From the NCBI RefSeq assembly GCF_013267355.1, contig NZ_CP053984.1, positions 1-64,000 of the forward strand: a stretch of 64,000 nucleotides of DNA. The letters run 5' to 3'. Below the pieces are notes generated by a model. The model was not told the DNA's origin and made no database searches. It was given only the letters and a program-made list of their open reading frames with translations. The stretch comes from Achromobacter pestifer (GTDB lineage: Bacteria > Pseudomonadota > Gammaproteobacteria > Burkholderiales > Burkholderiaceae_B). A program made the translations under genes and the position numbers. Shown piece by piece: positions 21,900 to 30,258 of the stretch; position 1 is the stretch's first letter; each line of letters starts with the position of its first letter.

Positions 21900-23618
21900 A
21901 TGAGAATGCCAGCCAGCTTGAAACTCGCCCTGCCGCTGCTCGTTTGGCTGGCGTTCTTTTCTACGGACGCTTCCGCCCAAATGAACAGCTCGGGCCTCTT
22001 CGATGACGTTCTGAACCGCTACAACGCCGCCGCCAGCGGCTGGGCCGGTGTCATCACCAACGCCGCATCCTGGTTGTTCTGGCTGCTGGTGACGATCTCG
22101 ATGGTCTGGACGTTCGGCATGATGGCCTTGCGCAAGGCCGACATTGGGGAGTTCTTCGCGGAGCTTGTCCGCTTCACCATCTTCACCGGCTTCTTCTGGT
22201 GGTTGCTGACGAACGGCCCTAACTTCGCCTCGACCATCTATGCGTCGCTACGCCAAATTGCCGGCAACGCGACGGGCTTGGGTCAAGCCTTGTCGCCTTC
22301 CGGCATTGTCGATATTGGCTTTGCCATCTTCTACAAGGTGATGGATCAGTCCTCGGTGTGGTCGCCGGTGGACAGCATGGCCGGCATCCTCATGGCCGTT
22401 GCCATCTTGATCGTGCTCGCGCTCATCGGCGTGAACATGCTTCTTCTCCTGGCGTCTGGTTGGGTGCTCGCCTATGGCGGCGTGTTCTTCCTCGGCTTCG
22501 GTGGGTCGCGGTGGACTTCCGACATGGCGATCAACTACTACAAGACCGTGCTGGGTGTGGCCGCGCAGCTCATGGCAATGGTGCTGCTGGTCGGCATCGG
22601 CAAGACCTTTCTGGATGACTACTACGCGCGCATGAGCGAGGGGATCAACCTCAAGGAAATGGGCGTGATGCTCATCGTCTGCGTGATCCTGCTGGCACTC
22701 GTCAACAAGATTCCGGCGCTCATCGCCGGCGTCATCACCGGCGCGAGCGTGGGCGGTGCCGGCATCGGCAACTTCGGCGCAGGCGCGGCCCTCGGTGCCG
22801 CTGGCATGGCGGCCGCAGCAGCGGCAACCGGCGGCGCTGCTCTGGCGGCCGGCGCGGCCTCGGCCGCCGGCGGTGCTTCTGCGGTCATGGCCGCGTTCTC
22901 GAAGGCCAATGAAAACGTCTCGTCCGGGTCGGATGTCATGTCCATGCTGGGCGGTGGTGGTGGCGGCGACTCTGGCGGTGGTGGTGGCGGTGAAGCCGGC
23001 ACCAGCACGCCCCTGGGCCAAGCCGCCGGCTTCGGTGGCGGCGGTGGCGACTCTGGCGGCGGCGGCAGCAGCGGCGGCGAGTCGAAGGGCGGCGACAAAG
23101 GCGGCGACAAGGCCGGCGGCGATAAGGCCGGCTCCAGCTCGAAGGGTGGCGAAGGCGGCGGCCAGAAGGCCAGCGGCGGCGGTGACGCCGGCGGCGCGAA
23201 GGCCGGCCAGGGTGGCGGCCAGGGCCAGGGAGCGGGGCAGGGCGGCCAGCAGGACGCACCTGGTAGTACCGGCCCCGGCATGCTGGCCTCGGCCGCTTCC
23301 GCGCTTGGCAAGGCCGGCCGCGTCACGGCCGACGCCGGCGCGAACTTGGCGAAGGGTGTAGGTGCGGTGGCGGCCGCGAAGGCCGCCAGCATGCGCGACT
23401 CGGCGATGGAACGCATCGCCGACACCACCGGCGGAAAGATCGCGGCCGCGATCAAGGCGCAGGGCGGCAGCTCGGCCGACACGAGCATCGACGTGCCCGA
23501 TCAACAACCCTCGCCGACCTTCGGCGACAACAGCCTGGCCGGAGCTGACAGCTCTGCCGATCCCGAGTCCGAAGTAGCCGCGTTCCGTGACGGCGGCCGC
23601 AACGACAAATCTGCGTAA
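21900..23618 (+). CDS. trbL: TrbL, VirB6-type polytopic membrane protein
   Basis: 572 residues. A signal-like N-terminus is followed by five or more membrane segments between about 40 and 300. A very Gly/Ser/Lys-rich tail covers about 345-470. It is the inner-membrane channel component of the type IV system. The glycine-rich tail is low-complexity and its length varies between IncP plasmids. Confidence 0.95.
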   Translation: MRMPASLKLALPLLVWLAFFSTDASAQMNSSGLFDDVLNRYNAAASGWAGVITNAASWLFWLLVTISMVWTFGMMALRKADIGEFFAELVRFTIFTGFFWWLLTNGPNFASTIYASLRQIAGNATGLGQALSPSGIVDIGFAIFYKVMDQSSVWSPVDSMAGILMAVAILIVLALIGVNMLLLLASGWVLAYGGVFFLGFGGSRWTSDMAINYYKTVLGVAAQLMAMVLLVGIGKTFLDDYYARMSEGINLKEMGVMLIVCVILLALVNKIPALIAGVITGASVGGAGIGNFGAGAALGAAGMAAAAAATGGAALAAGAASAAGGASAVMAAFSKANENVSSGSDVMSMLGGGGGGDSGGGGGGEAGTSTPLGQAAGFGGGGGDSGGGGSSGGESKGGDKGGDKAGGDKAGSSSKGGEGGGQKASGGGDAGGAKAGQGGGQGQGAGQGGQQDAPGSTGPGMLASAASALGKAGRVTADAGANLAKGVGAVAAAKAASMRDSAMERIADTTGGKIAAAIKAQGGSSADTSIDVPDQQPSPTFGDNSLAGADSSADPESEVAAFRDGGRNDKSA

Positions 23619-23636
23619 CCCAAAGGAGTGTTCATC

Positions 23637-24215
23637 ATGAAGAAGAAGTTGCTTTCCATCGTGGCCGCTGTGGCGGCCCTCTGCTCGGTCGGCACGGCCA
23701 GCGCGCAAGACGTGCTGACCGGCGACACCCGCCTGGCTTGCGAGGCGATCCTGTGCCTCGCAAGCGGCACCCGCCCGAGCGAATGCGCGCCGTCGCTTCG
23801 CAAGTATTTCAGCATCACGGCGCGGAAAATGTCCGACACGATCAAGAAGCGCAAGAACTTCCTCGATCTGTGCCCGGTGTCGAACCAGACGCCGGAAATG
23901 TCCGCGCTGGTGTCGGCCATGTCGCGCGGCGCTGGCCGTTGCGATGCGCAGGCCCTGAATCAAACGCTGGTGTTCTGGCAGGGCTACGAGGACGGGACGA
24001 CGTACATCAGCAACCAGATGCCCGACTACTGCGCGGCCTACACCAACCACGCTTACACCGATTTCAGCAGCACCAAGCCGCGCTATGTCGGCACGCCAGA
24101 AAGGGGCGGGTATTGGGTCGAAGCGGCCGACTATGACCGGGCGCTGGCCGAGTACAACGAACGCATCCGGCGCGAGGACGAAGAGCGCCGCCGCGCTTCC
24201 TGGGGGGGTTACTGA
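23637..24215 (+). CDS. trbM: TrbM, periplasmic transfer protein
   Basis: 192 residues from ATG 23637 with AAAGGAG; a GTG nine bases upstream is in frame. The signal peptide ends near ASAQ. Several cysteines (CEAILC, ECAPS, CPVS, CDAQ, YCAAY) suggest disulfides in the periplasm. It is conserved in IncP trb operons and stimulates transfer in RP4. Confidence 0.92.
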   Translation: MKKKLLSIVAAVAALCSVGTASAQDVLTGDTRLACEAILCLASGTRPSECAPSLRKYFSITARKMSDTIKKRKNFLDLCPVSNQTPEMSALVSAMSRGAGRCDAQALNQTLVFWQGYEDGTTYISNQMPDYCAAYTNHAYTDFSSTKPRYVGTPERGGYWVEAADYDRALAEYNERIRREDEERRRASWGGY

Positions 24216-24216
24216 C

Positions 24217-24852
24217 ATGCCCTTTGCTGCCGACCTTCCGCCGCAGCTCCAGGAGCGCGTCGTGTGCGCCGTTTCGGCGGCCGTGAAGTACGAAGTGCCG
24301 GCCAACATCGTGTTGGCCGTCGCGGAGAAGGAAGGCGGCAAGCCGGGCCAGTGGGTGCGCAACTCGAACGGCACTCATGACGTGGGGCCGATGCAGTTCA
24401 ACACGGCTTACCTGCGCGACCTGGCCCGCTACGGCATCACGGCGGACGATGTAGCGGCCGCTGGCTGCTACTCGTTCGACCTCGCCGCCTGGCGCTTGCG
24501 GATGCACATTCGCAACGACAAGGGCGATCTCTGGACGAAGGCCGCGAATTACCACTCACGCACGCCGCAGTACAACGCGGTGTATCGCGCCGACCTGATG
24601 CGCAAGGCCGCCAAGTGGGCGGATTGGCTCGAAGCTCGGTTCGTCACGCTGGACGTGACGAAGGCGGGGGCCACGCCCTCGATGCCGACCGGGCCAGCGC
24701 CGGCGGTGCAAGCCGCCCAGCAGGCCACGGCAGCGGCCCCAGCGGCCGCGCCGGCGGCCAGGCCGGCAGCAGCTCCATCCATCAACGTCGCGGGCGGCTA
24801 CGTGCCGCGCTCGATCTCCTTCAACAACAGAAGCGAAGGCTCGCCGGAGTAG
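24217..24852 (+). CDS. trbN: TrbN, lytic transglycosylase (VirB1-type)
   Basis: 211 residues from ATG 24217. The SLT domain carries the catalytic glutamate in NIVLAVAEKEGG and the GPMQFN motif, then AANYHSRTPQYNAVYR. It locally opens peptidoglycan for the transfer channel. The C-terminal tail after about 150 is Ala/Pro-rich. No signal peptide is obvious at the chosen start. Confidence 0.93.
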   Translation: MPFAADLPPQLQERVVCAVSAAVKYEVPANIVLAVAEKEGGKPGQWVRNSNGTHDVGPMQFNTAYLRDLARYGITADDVAAAGCYSFDLAAWRLRMHIRNDKGDLWTKAANYHSRTPQYNAVYRADLMRKAAKWADWLEARFVTLDVTKAGATPSMPTGPAPAVQAAQQATAAAPAAAPAARPAAAPSINVAGGYVPRSISFNNRSEGSPE

Positions 24853-24866
24853 GGCGGGCCTTCCGA

Positions 24867-24879
24867 TTTAGCGGCTAAA
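24867..24879. promoter_or_regulatory. KorB operator abutting trbO
   Basis: Perfect TTTAGCGGCTAAA ending two bases before the trbO ATG, occupying the place where a ribosome site would be expected. Confidence 0.9.
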
Positions 24880-24881
24880 AC

Positions 24882-25151
24882 ATGGACAAATTCCACGCCT
24901 TCATGATGCGCTACACGCTCGGTTTCGGCCGGGTGCTGACCGCCTATTGCAACTGGGCCGAATCGCAGGCCAAGGGGCAATTCGATCTGCTCTTGCTGGG
25001 CCTCGGCCCGATCTTCGCGCTGGGTCTGCTGCTGTGGGCGCTGCCGGCATGGATCGGCAAGCCCATTGCCTTCGTGCTGTCGCTTCCTGCGCTGTACATC
25101 ATCTTCCTGGTGCTGCGCGCCTATGCCTCACGCGGGGGCAAGCGCGGATGA
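24882..25151 (+). CDS. trbO: TrbO, small membrane protein
   Basis: 89 residues with two strongly hydrophobic segments at about 35-53 and 57-78, and basic ends. It is conserved in the distal trb operon and not essential for RP4 transfer. No normal ribosome site is visible, because a KorB site sits directly in front. Its stop overlaps the trbP start as ATGA. Confidence 0.88.
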   Translation: MDKFHAFMMRYTLGFGRVLTAYCNWAESQAKGQFDLLLLGLGPIFALGLLLWALPAWIGKPIAFVLSLPALYIIFLVLRAYASRGGKRG

Positions 25152-25846
25152 AGCCCTTGCACGTGCCGGATGGGACGGTCGAAGCGTTGAAGTGGCTCGC
25201 GCTGGCCCTGATGACCGGCGATCACGTCAACAAGTACCTGTTCAATGGCACGCTGCCGTTTCTCTTCGAGGCCGGCCGCCTGGCGCTGCCGATCTTCGTT
25301 TTCGTGCTGGCCTACAACCTGGCTCGACCTGGTGCATTCGAGCGCGGCGCGTACACGCGCACGATGAAGCGCCTCGCGGTGTTCGGCGCTGTGGCCTCGG
25401 TGCCCTTCGTCGCCCTGGGTGGCCTGTCCGCCGGGTGGTGGCCCCTCAATGTCTTGTTCACGCTCCTGGTCGTGACGGCGTGCGCCTACCTGGTGGAAAA
25501 GGGCGGCCCGCTGCACCTGGTCGGCGCCGGCCTGGTGTTCCTGGTCGGTGGCGGCCTGGTCGAATACTGGTGGCCGGCCGTGGCCTTCGGCCTGGCGGTG
25601 TGGTCGTACCGCAAGCGGCCCACCTGGGCCGCCGCGGCCGTCGCGCTGCTCGCCTGCGCGGCGCTGTGGTTCATCAATCGCAACCTGTGGGCGCTGGCCT
25701 CGCTGCCGCTGCTCCTGGTCGCTTCCCGCGTCGATCTGCCCATGCCGCGCCTGCGCTGGGCGTTCTACGCCTATTACCCGCTGCACCTGGCCGCTCTGTG
25801 GTTGATCCGCATCCCCATGAGCAAGGCCGGCTACCTGTTCTTCTGA
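25148..25846 (+). CDS. trbP: TrbP, TraX-like membrane acetylase
   Basis: 232 residues from ATG 25148. About eight hydrophobic segments and the motif LMTGDHVNKYLF near the start match the TraX/TrbP family. F TraX acetylates the pilin N-terminus; RP4 pilin is cyclic, so the IncP substrate is uncertain. Reaction inferred from family only. Confidence 0.92.
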   Translation: MKPLHVPDGTVEALKWLALALMTGDHVNKYLFNGTLPFLFEAGRLALPIFVFVLAYNLARPGAFERGAYTRTMKRLAVFGAVASVPFVALGGLSAGWWPLNVLFTLLVVTACAYLVEKGGPLHLVGAGLVFLVGGGLVEYWWPAVAFGLAVWSYRKRPTWAAAAVALLACAALWFINRNLWALASLPLLLVASRVDLPMPRLRWAFYAYYPLHLAALWLIRIPMSKAGYLFF

Positions 25847-25861
25847 TTTGGAGTCCGCACC

Positions 25862-26305
25862 ATGCGCAAAGCCCTTTTTCTGACCCTCTCCTTGGCGTCC
25901 CTTGCCTTCGCGCCTGGCGCGATGGCCGCCGGCGCTGCCGGCATGGCGGCCGTGAGCTATGGCGAGCCGGTCTTGACCGCTGTTTCGGTGTCCTTCTCCG
26001 ACAGCAGCACCACGTTCCGGCCGGACGCTTCCACGGCCGAGCTGCTGGCCGAGGCGAAGGGGGCCACGATCATCTACGTCAGCGGTCGCACCAGCACGCT
26101 ACGCCCCAGCGCGGCCGATGAGGCCCTGGCCTTGCGCCGGGCCTTGTCGGCCCGCCAGTACCTGATTGCGCGCGGCGTGTCGCCGCTCAAGATCATGGTG
26201 AACTTCGCTTCGGCATCCGACTTCGTGGCCGACAACTCGACGCCAGAAGGGCGGCACCAGAACCAGCGCGTGGACATTGAAGTCATCTACGTGCCTACGT
26301 ACTAA
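25862..26305 (+). CDS. upf30.5: Upf30.5, OmpA-family periplasmic protein
   Basis: 147 residues. A signal peptide ends near AMAAG. The C-terminal half is an OmpA-type peptidoglycan-binding domain (FRPDASTAELLAEAKGATIIYVSGRT to the final RVDIEVIY). It closes the IncP trb region. The function is unknown; it may tether the transfer apparatus to the cell wall. Confidence 0.88.
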   Translation: MRKALFLTLSLASLAFAPGAMAAGAAGMAAVSYGEPVLTAVSVSFSDSSTTFRPDASTAELLAEAKGATIIYVSGRTSTLRPSAADEALALRRALSARQYLIARGVSPLKIMVNFASASDFVADNSTPEGRHQNQRVDIEVIYVPTY

Positions 26306-26306
26306 A

Positions 26307-26331
26307 AGCCGCTCGCTTCGGTCTAGCGGCT
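26307..26331. other. Hairpin after upf30.5
   Basis: Arms AGCCGCT (26307-26313) and AGCGGCT (26325-26331) close an 11-base loop just past the stop codon. Without a T-run it is only a weak terminator candidate. Confidence 0.45.
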
Positions 26332-26407
26332 GCGTCACCTGCCTAGTGGTGAGCAGTCGGGGGCATCCCGACACCCAATTTCCTAACCAACCCTCAAGGT
26401 CGTGTCT

Positions 26408-26824
26408 ATGCAATCAACCAAGAAGTGTCTAGCCCTCGTTATTCCATTGCTCGCCCTCGCGGGCTGCGCTGCGTTGGATCAAGTCGCCAAGGATGTGCAG
26501 AAGGCCACCGCCCCGGTGATGCTCACGGAATCCCTGCCGCAAATCTGCCAGGCCGCGAAAGACAACCAGGTGCGAGCAAACGGCCTCTATGCCAACAAGG
26601 GCCTTGCGGTCAGCGGTGAAGTGCGCTCCGTCACCGAAGGCTTCCAGCCTCGCTATCGGGTGTTCCTGCGCTCCGGCCAGGTTTCGGTGCATGCCGGTAC
26701 AGACAACAAGCTCAACGTCACCCAGCTTTCAACCGGGAAAACCGCTCGGGTGTCGGGTGTCGTGTCGGACGTGAGCTACGACTACAACGGGTGTTCGATC
26801 TCGCTGAAAGACGCGACGTTTTAA
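26408..26824 (+). CDS. Small lipoprotein with an OB-fold-like domain
   Basis: 138 residues from ATG 26408; a GTG six bases earlier is in frame. The lipobox is LAGC near residue 20. The C-terminal region (ANKGLAVSGEVRSV, RYRVFLRSG, VSGVVSDVSYDYNGCSISLKDATF) looks like the tRNA_anti-like OB fold found in small periplasmic proteins. It follows upf30.5 and may belong to the transfer region as an unnamed upf gene. The function is unknown. Confidence 0.75.
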   Translation: MQSTKKCLALVIPLLALAGCAALDQVAKDVQKATAPVMLTESLPQICQAAKDNQVRANGLYANKGLAVSGEVRSVTEGFQPRYRVFLRSGQVSVHAGTDNKLNVTQLSTGKTARVSGVVSDVSYDYNGCSISLKDATF

Positions 26825-26854
26825 CTGCGCTGCTGGCGTCCCCTAGCGGGCCTC

Positions 26855-26880
26855 CATCGCCGTTCCTGGCGATGCTGCAG
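26855..26880. repeat. Dispersed palindrome beside the accessory insertion
   Basis: CATCGCC...GGCGATG (26855-26874) followed by CTGCAG (26875-26880), the same unit as inside klcB, ending 17 bp before the IS1071-like element. It may mark the backbone side of the insertion point. Confidence 0.85.
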
Positions 26881-26897
26881 GCCCGTTTTCCTTGACA

Positions 26898-29800
26898 GGG
26901 GTCGATTTGTTTTCGTTGTCAAAAGTGACGGTAGGAGATCGAGCACTGGCGTAGGGGTGGTCTGATAAGCCCTTGATTTCATTGGTTTTCCTGTTCACTT
27001 TTTCAGGCGTATTGTGTCTGCCCCAATCACCGGAGACACAAGATGCAAAGCTGGCACACAACCTACCTTGGCCTGCGAGAGCTGCCAAGGGAAATCAGCA
27101 CCTTCGAGCTTCAGTCGTTTTTCACGTACAGCCGTACTGAGCGCGAGCTCATCAACGCCCGCCGAAGCAACGCCCACAAGCTGGGTCTGGCACTGCACAT
27201 AGGTTTCTTGCGCTTGAGCGGGCGCCTGCTGAATTCGGTGCGCATCGTTCCGACAACCCTGTGGCGCCATCTGGGTGACGAAATCGGCATCACTGCTGTT
27301 GAACTGGCATCCCTGCGAGCCCTGTATGTTCGCGGTCGAACCCTCTTTGACCATCAACAACTGGCCTGTGATGTCCTGGGGTTTCATTGGATGACGGAGC
27401 ACCAACGTCGCGCCCTGGTACGCACCCTGCGCGATGAGGTGGCCCGCTGCGCCGATCGGGATCAATTGCTCGTATTCGCTCGGCGCTGGTTGTATCAAAG
27501 CAAGATCCTGATCCTGCGCGACCGTGACATCCGTGTCCTGGTCACAGCGGCGCTGGGACAACTCGAAGAAGAAACAGCCAAAACGATTGCGGCATCTGTG
27601 CTGCCCGAACAACTGGTGCGCTGGCGGGATGCCATGGCCGCATTGCGCCCGGATGGGCAAACCCAGCAGAGCTGGTTGTGGTCGGCACCGGCCAAACACT
27701 CAACCAAACAAATTGGCGAGGTGTTCGAGCGAATCGAACTGCTGTACGCCCTGAATGTCCACAAACACCTGGACGACCTGTCCGGTCTCATTGTGCGGCG
27801 CTATGCACGCCGCCTGGCTTCAAGGCCTCCCTCGGTGGGGGCCAGGATCAAAGAACCCGCTCGCACAGTGGAGGTTGGCTGCTTTTTACGGCACTGCCTG
27901 TTTACCAGCACAGACCAAGCTATCTTGATGGTTCAGCGGCGCGTTGCCGATCTTTGGCGCACGGTCGCAGCAGGTGTCACGGAGACGGTCAATTGGGCTG
28001 ACCTGTACAAGACATTGCTGGCAGAGCTGGCTGGTTTGGTCGCCCAGGGTGAACTTCAAGACGCGGAGTTGCGGGCTCGAATTGTTGCCCTGCTCAGTGC
28101 CAGCCAGCAAGGCAAACCACCCAGCCGGGCCTCGGTGGTGCGTGAGCGTTTGTTTGACGCCATACGTCCCGTGCGCTCTTTGCTGGCCGAAATCACCAAG
28201 CTGCCCTGGCAGGCCAATAGCGAGCACCCGGTGACCACAGCCTTGGCCCAATTGACGAAACTGTACGCGGGCAAACTTCGCGAACTACCTGCTGATGTCA
28301 GCGCCCCTCGCTTGGGTTCGGTCTGGAGCGGCGCGATTGCGGGTGCCGACCGGGAGCGCGCGTTTCGGGCCTTGGAGGTGGCCACCCTGTTTTCATTGCG
28401 ACGTGCCGTGCGCAACGGTTCGGTGTGGATTGAGCACAGCCTGAGCTTTCGTGGCCGCGCACGCCTGTTCTTCACTGATGCGCGCTGGCAGGAAGAAGCC
28501 AAACGGCACTATGCCCGACTGTCACTGCCAGCCAATGCATCCACACTTTTGAAGCCGTTGCTGGCCAAGGTACGCGCCGGCGTGGAGGCAGTGGCCGTCG
28601 CCGCGCGCAGCGGTGTGCTGCGCGTGGACGAAGAACTCCACCTTTCAGTATTGCCGGCAGAGGATGAAGATCCAGAGGTGATTAAGTTGAGGGCCAAACT
28701 TGACCTGAGGATCGGTGAGGTGCAACTCCCAGAAGTGATCCTGGCCGTTGACGCTCAGGTACGTTTCAGCTGGATCATGCTTGGCCGCGAGCCACGTTCG
28801 ACAGAAGAGCTGCTGATGGTCTACGCCGGCATCATGGCCCACGGCACCAGTCTGACGGCGGCCGAATGCGCCCGTATGATTCCGCAGTTGTCTGCCACCA
28901 GCATCCGTCAGGCCATGCGTTGGGCCGGGGACGAGCGTCGCTTGAGTCAAGCCTGCCACGCGGTGCTGGAGTTCATGCAACGGCACCCCATTGCAGCGAC
29001 ATGGGGTCGCACGGACCTGGCGTCGTCCGACATGATGAGCATGGAAACCACCCAACGGGTGTGGCAGGCCCGACAGGATCCAAGACGCAACACGTCCTCG
29101 ATTGGCATCTACTCCCATGTGCGTGACCGATGGGGGATCTTCTACGCGCAGCCTTTTGTGCTCAATGAGCGCCAGGCAGGGGTCGCCATTGAGGGTGTCG
29201 TGCGCCAAGAATCCATCGAGACCAGCCAGTTGGCGGTGGACACCCACGGCTACACCGACTTTGCCATGGCGTTGGCCCGGCTACTGGGGTTCGATCTATG
29301 CCCACGACTGAAGGAATTGAAGCAGCGTCATCTGTACGTGCCGCGTGGCACGATCATTCCACCGGAGATCGCAGCAGTTTGCGAGGCTACCGTCGATACC
29401 GCTTTGATTGAGAAGCACTGGGACACCTTGGTCCATTTGGCAGCCTCGGTGATGAGCGGCAACGCCAGCGCAGTTGCAGCGCTGGCCAGATTTGGATCGG
29501 CGGCGCGGGGAGACCCCATCTACGAAGCGGGTGTTCAGTTGGGGCGCTTGCTGCGAACTGCGTTCCTGGCCGACTACTTTGTCAAAGACGCCTTCAGGAA
29601 TGAGCTGCGTCGGGTACTCAACCGGGGTGAGGCGGTCAATGCCTTGAAGCGGGCGATTTATACCGGCAGAGTGAGCCCGGCTCAGGCCAAGCGGGCCGAG
29701 GAAATGCAGGCGGTGGCTGACGCCTTGAGTCTGTTGGCCAACATCATCATGGCCTGGAACACAACCCAGATGCAGGCCGTTCTGGACCGCTGGGCCAACC

Positions 29801-30097
29801 GGCGTCAGGTCATCCCGGCGGAGCTCACGGGGAAAATTGCGCCGACGCGGCTGCAAGGTATCAATTTGAGGGGCGTATTCCGCTTTCCAGTGGAGCGTTA
29901 TGCCAGTGAAATCCTGCCGTCACAGACCACGCCGAAAACCGGGACCGGCGGTTGAAACCGAGCACGCTTTTGCGCCCTCAAACGGCGATCAAAAAAATCA
30001 ACAGGAAACCCAATGAAATCAATGGCTTGGCAGGCCACCCCTACGCCAGTGCTCGATCTCCTACCGTCACTTTTGACAACGAAAACAAATCGACCCC
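26898..30097 (+). mobile_element. Complete IS1071-like Tn3-family insertion sequence
   Basis: The 3200-bp element starts GGGGTCGATTTG at 26898 and ends with its complement at 30097. The terminal inverted repeats extend over about 105 bp; the outermost 63 bp are identical. There is a single transposase gene and no resolvase, as in IS1071. The five bases outside each end (TGACA and GTGGA) differ, so no target duplication remains, pointing to recombination or deletion after insertion. Confidence 0.95.
27043..29955 (+). CDS. tnpA: Tn3-family transposase, IS1071-like
   Basis: 970 residues, full length for the family. It is clearly homologous to the IS1071 transposase at 42862-45667 but differs at many positions throughout. 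The last part (LQGINLRGVFRFPVERYASEILPS) is present here and missing in the other copy. GGAGA lies before ATG 27043. It acts on the 105-bp ends described for the element. Confidence 0.96.
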   Translation: MQSWHTTYLGLRELPREISTFELQSFFTYSRTERELINARRSNAHKLGLALHIGFLRLSGRLLNSVRIVPTTLWRHLGDEIGITAVELASLRALYVRGRTLFDHQQLACDVLGFHWMTEHQRRALVRTLRDEVARCADRDQLLVFARRWLYQSKILILRDRDIRVLVTAALGQLEEETAKTIAASVLPEQLVRWRDAMAALRPDGQTQQSWLWSAPAKHSTKQIGEVFERIELLYALNVHKHLDDLSGLIVRRYARRLASRPPSVGARIKEPARTVEVGCFLRHCLFTSTDQAILMVQRRVADLWRTVAAGVTETVNWADLYKTLLAELAGLVAQGELQDAELRARIVALLSASQQGKPPSRASVVRERLFDAIRPVRSLLAEITKLPWQANSEHPVTTALAQLTKLYAGKLRELPADVSAPRLGSVWSGAIAGADRERAFRALEVATLFSLRRAVRNGSVWIEHSLSFRGRARLFFTDARWQEEAKRHYARLSLPANASTLLKPLLAKVRAGVEAVAVAARSGVLRVDEELHLSVLPAEDEDPEVIKLRAKLDLRIGEVQLPEVILAVDAQVRFSWIMLGREPRSTEELLMVYAGIMAHGTSLTAAECARMIPQLSATSIRQAMRWAGDERRLSQACHAVLEFMQRHPIAATWGRTDLASSDMMSMETTQRVWQARQDPRRNTSSIGIYSHVRDRWGIFYAQPFVLNERQAGVAIEGVVRQESIETSQLAVDTHGYTDFAMALARLLGFDLCPRLKELKQRHLYVPRGTIIPPEIAAVCEATVDTALIEKHWDTLVHLAASVMSGNASAVAALARFGSAARGDPIYEAGVQLGRLLRTAFLADYFVKDAFRNELRRVLNRGEAVNALKRAIYTGRVSPAQAKRAEEMQAVADALSLLANIIMAWNTTQMQAVLDRWANRRQVIPAELTGKIAPTRLQGINLRGVFRFPVERYASEILPSQTTPKTGTGG

Positions 30098-30199
30098 GTG
30101 GATCTGCACTTCAATCAGGCCGCCTTCGCGCTGCGGCACGGTCGCCAGGTTCGGCTCGATTCGCACCGGCAGCAACTGCGCCGGCGCCGCCGGCACACC
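30098..30199 (-). pseudogene. Fragment of an IS66-family orfA (tnpA)
   Basis: Reading minus, the 102 bases encode an IS66 OrfA-like C-terminal piece (PAQLLPVRIEPNLATVPQ, then GGLIEVQIH). It is cut by the IS1071-like end on one side and by the IS66-family end on the other. It is not part of the intact neighbouring IS66-family element. Confidence 0.65.
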
Positions 30200-30258
30200 G
30201 TAAGCGTTCCGCGAACGACACCCTTGCGCCGTCGATGACGGCGTGTTGAAGGATGGTT

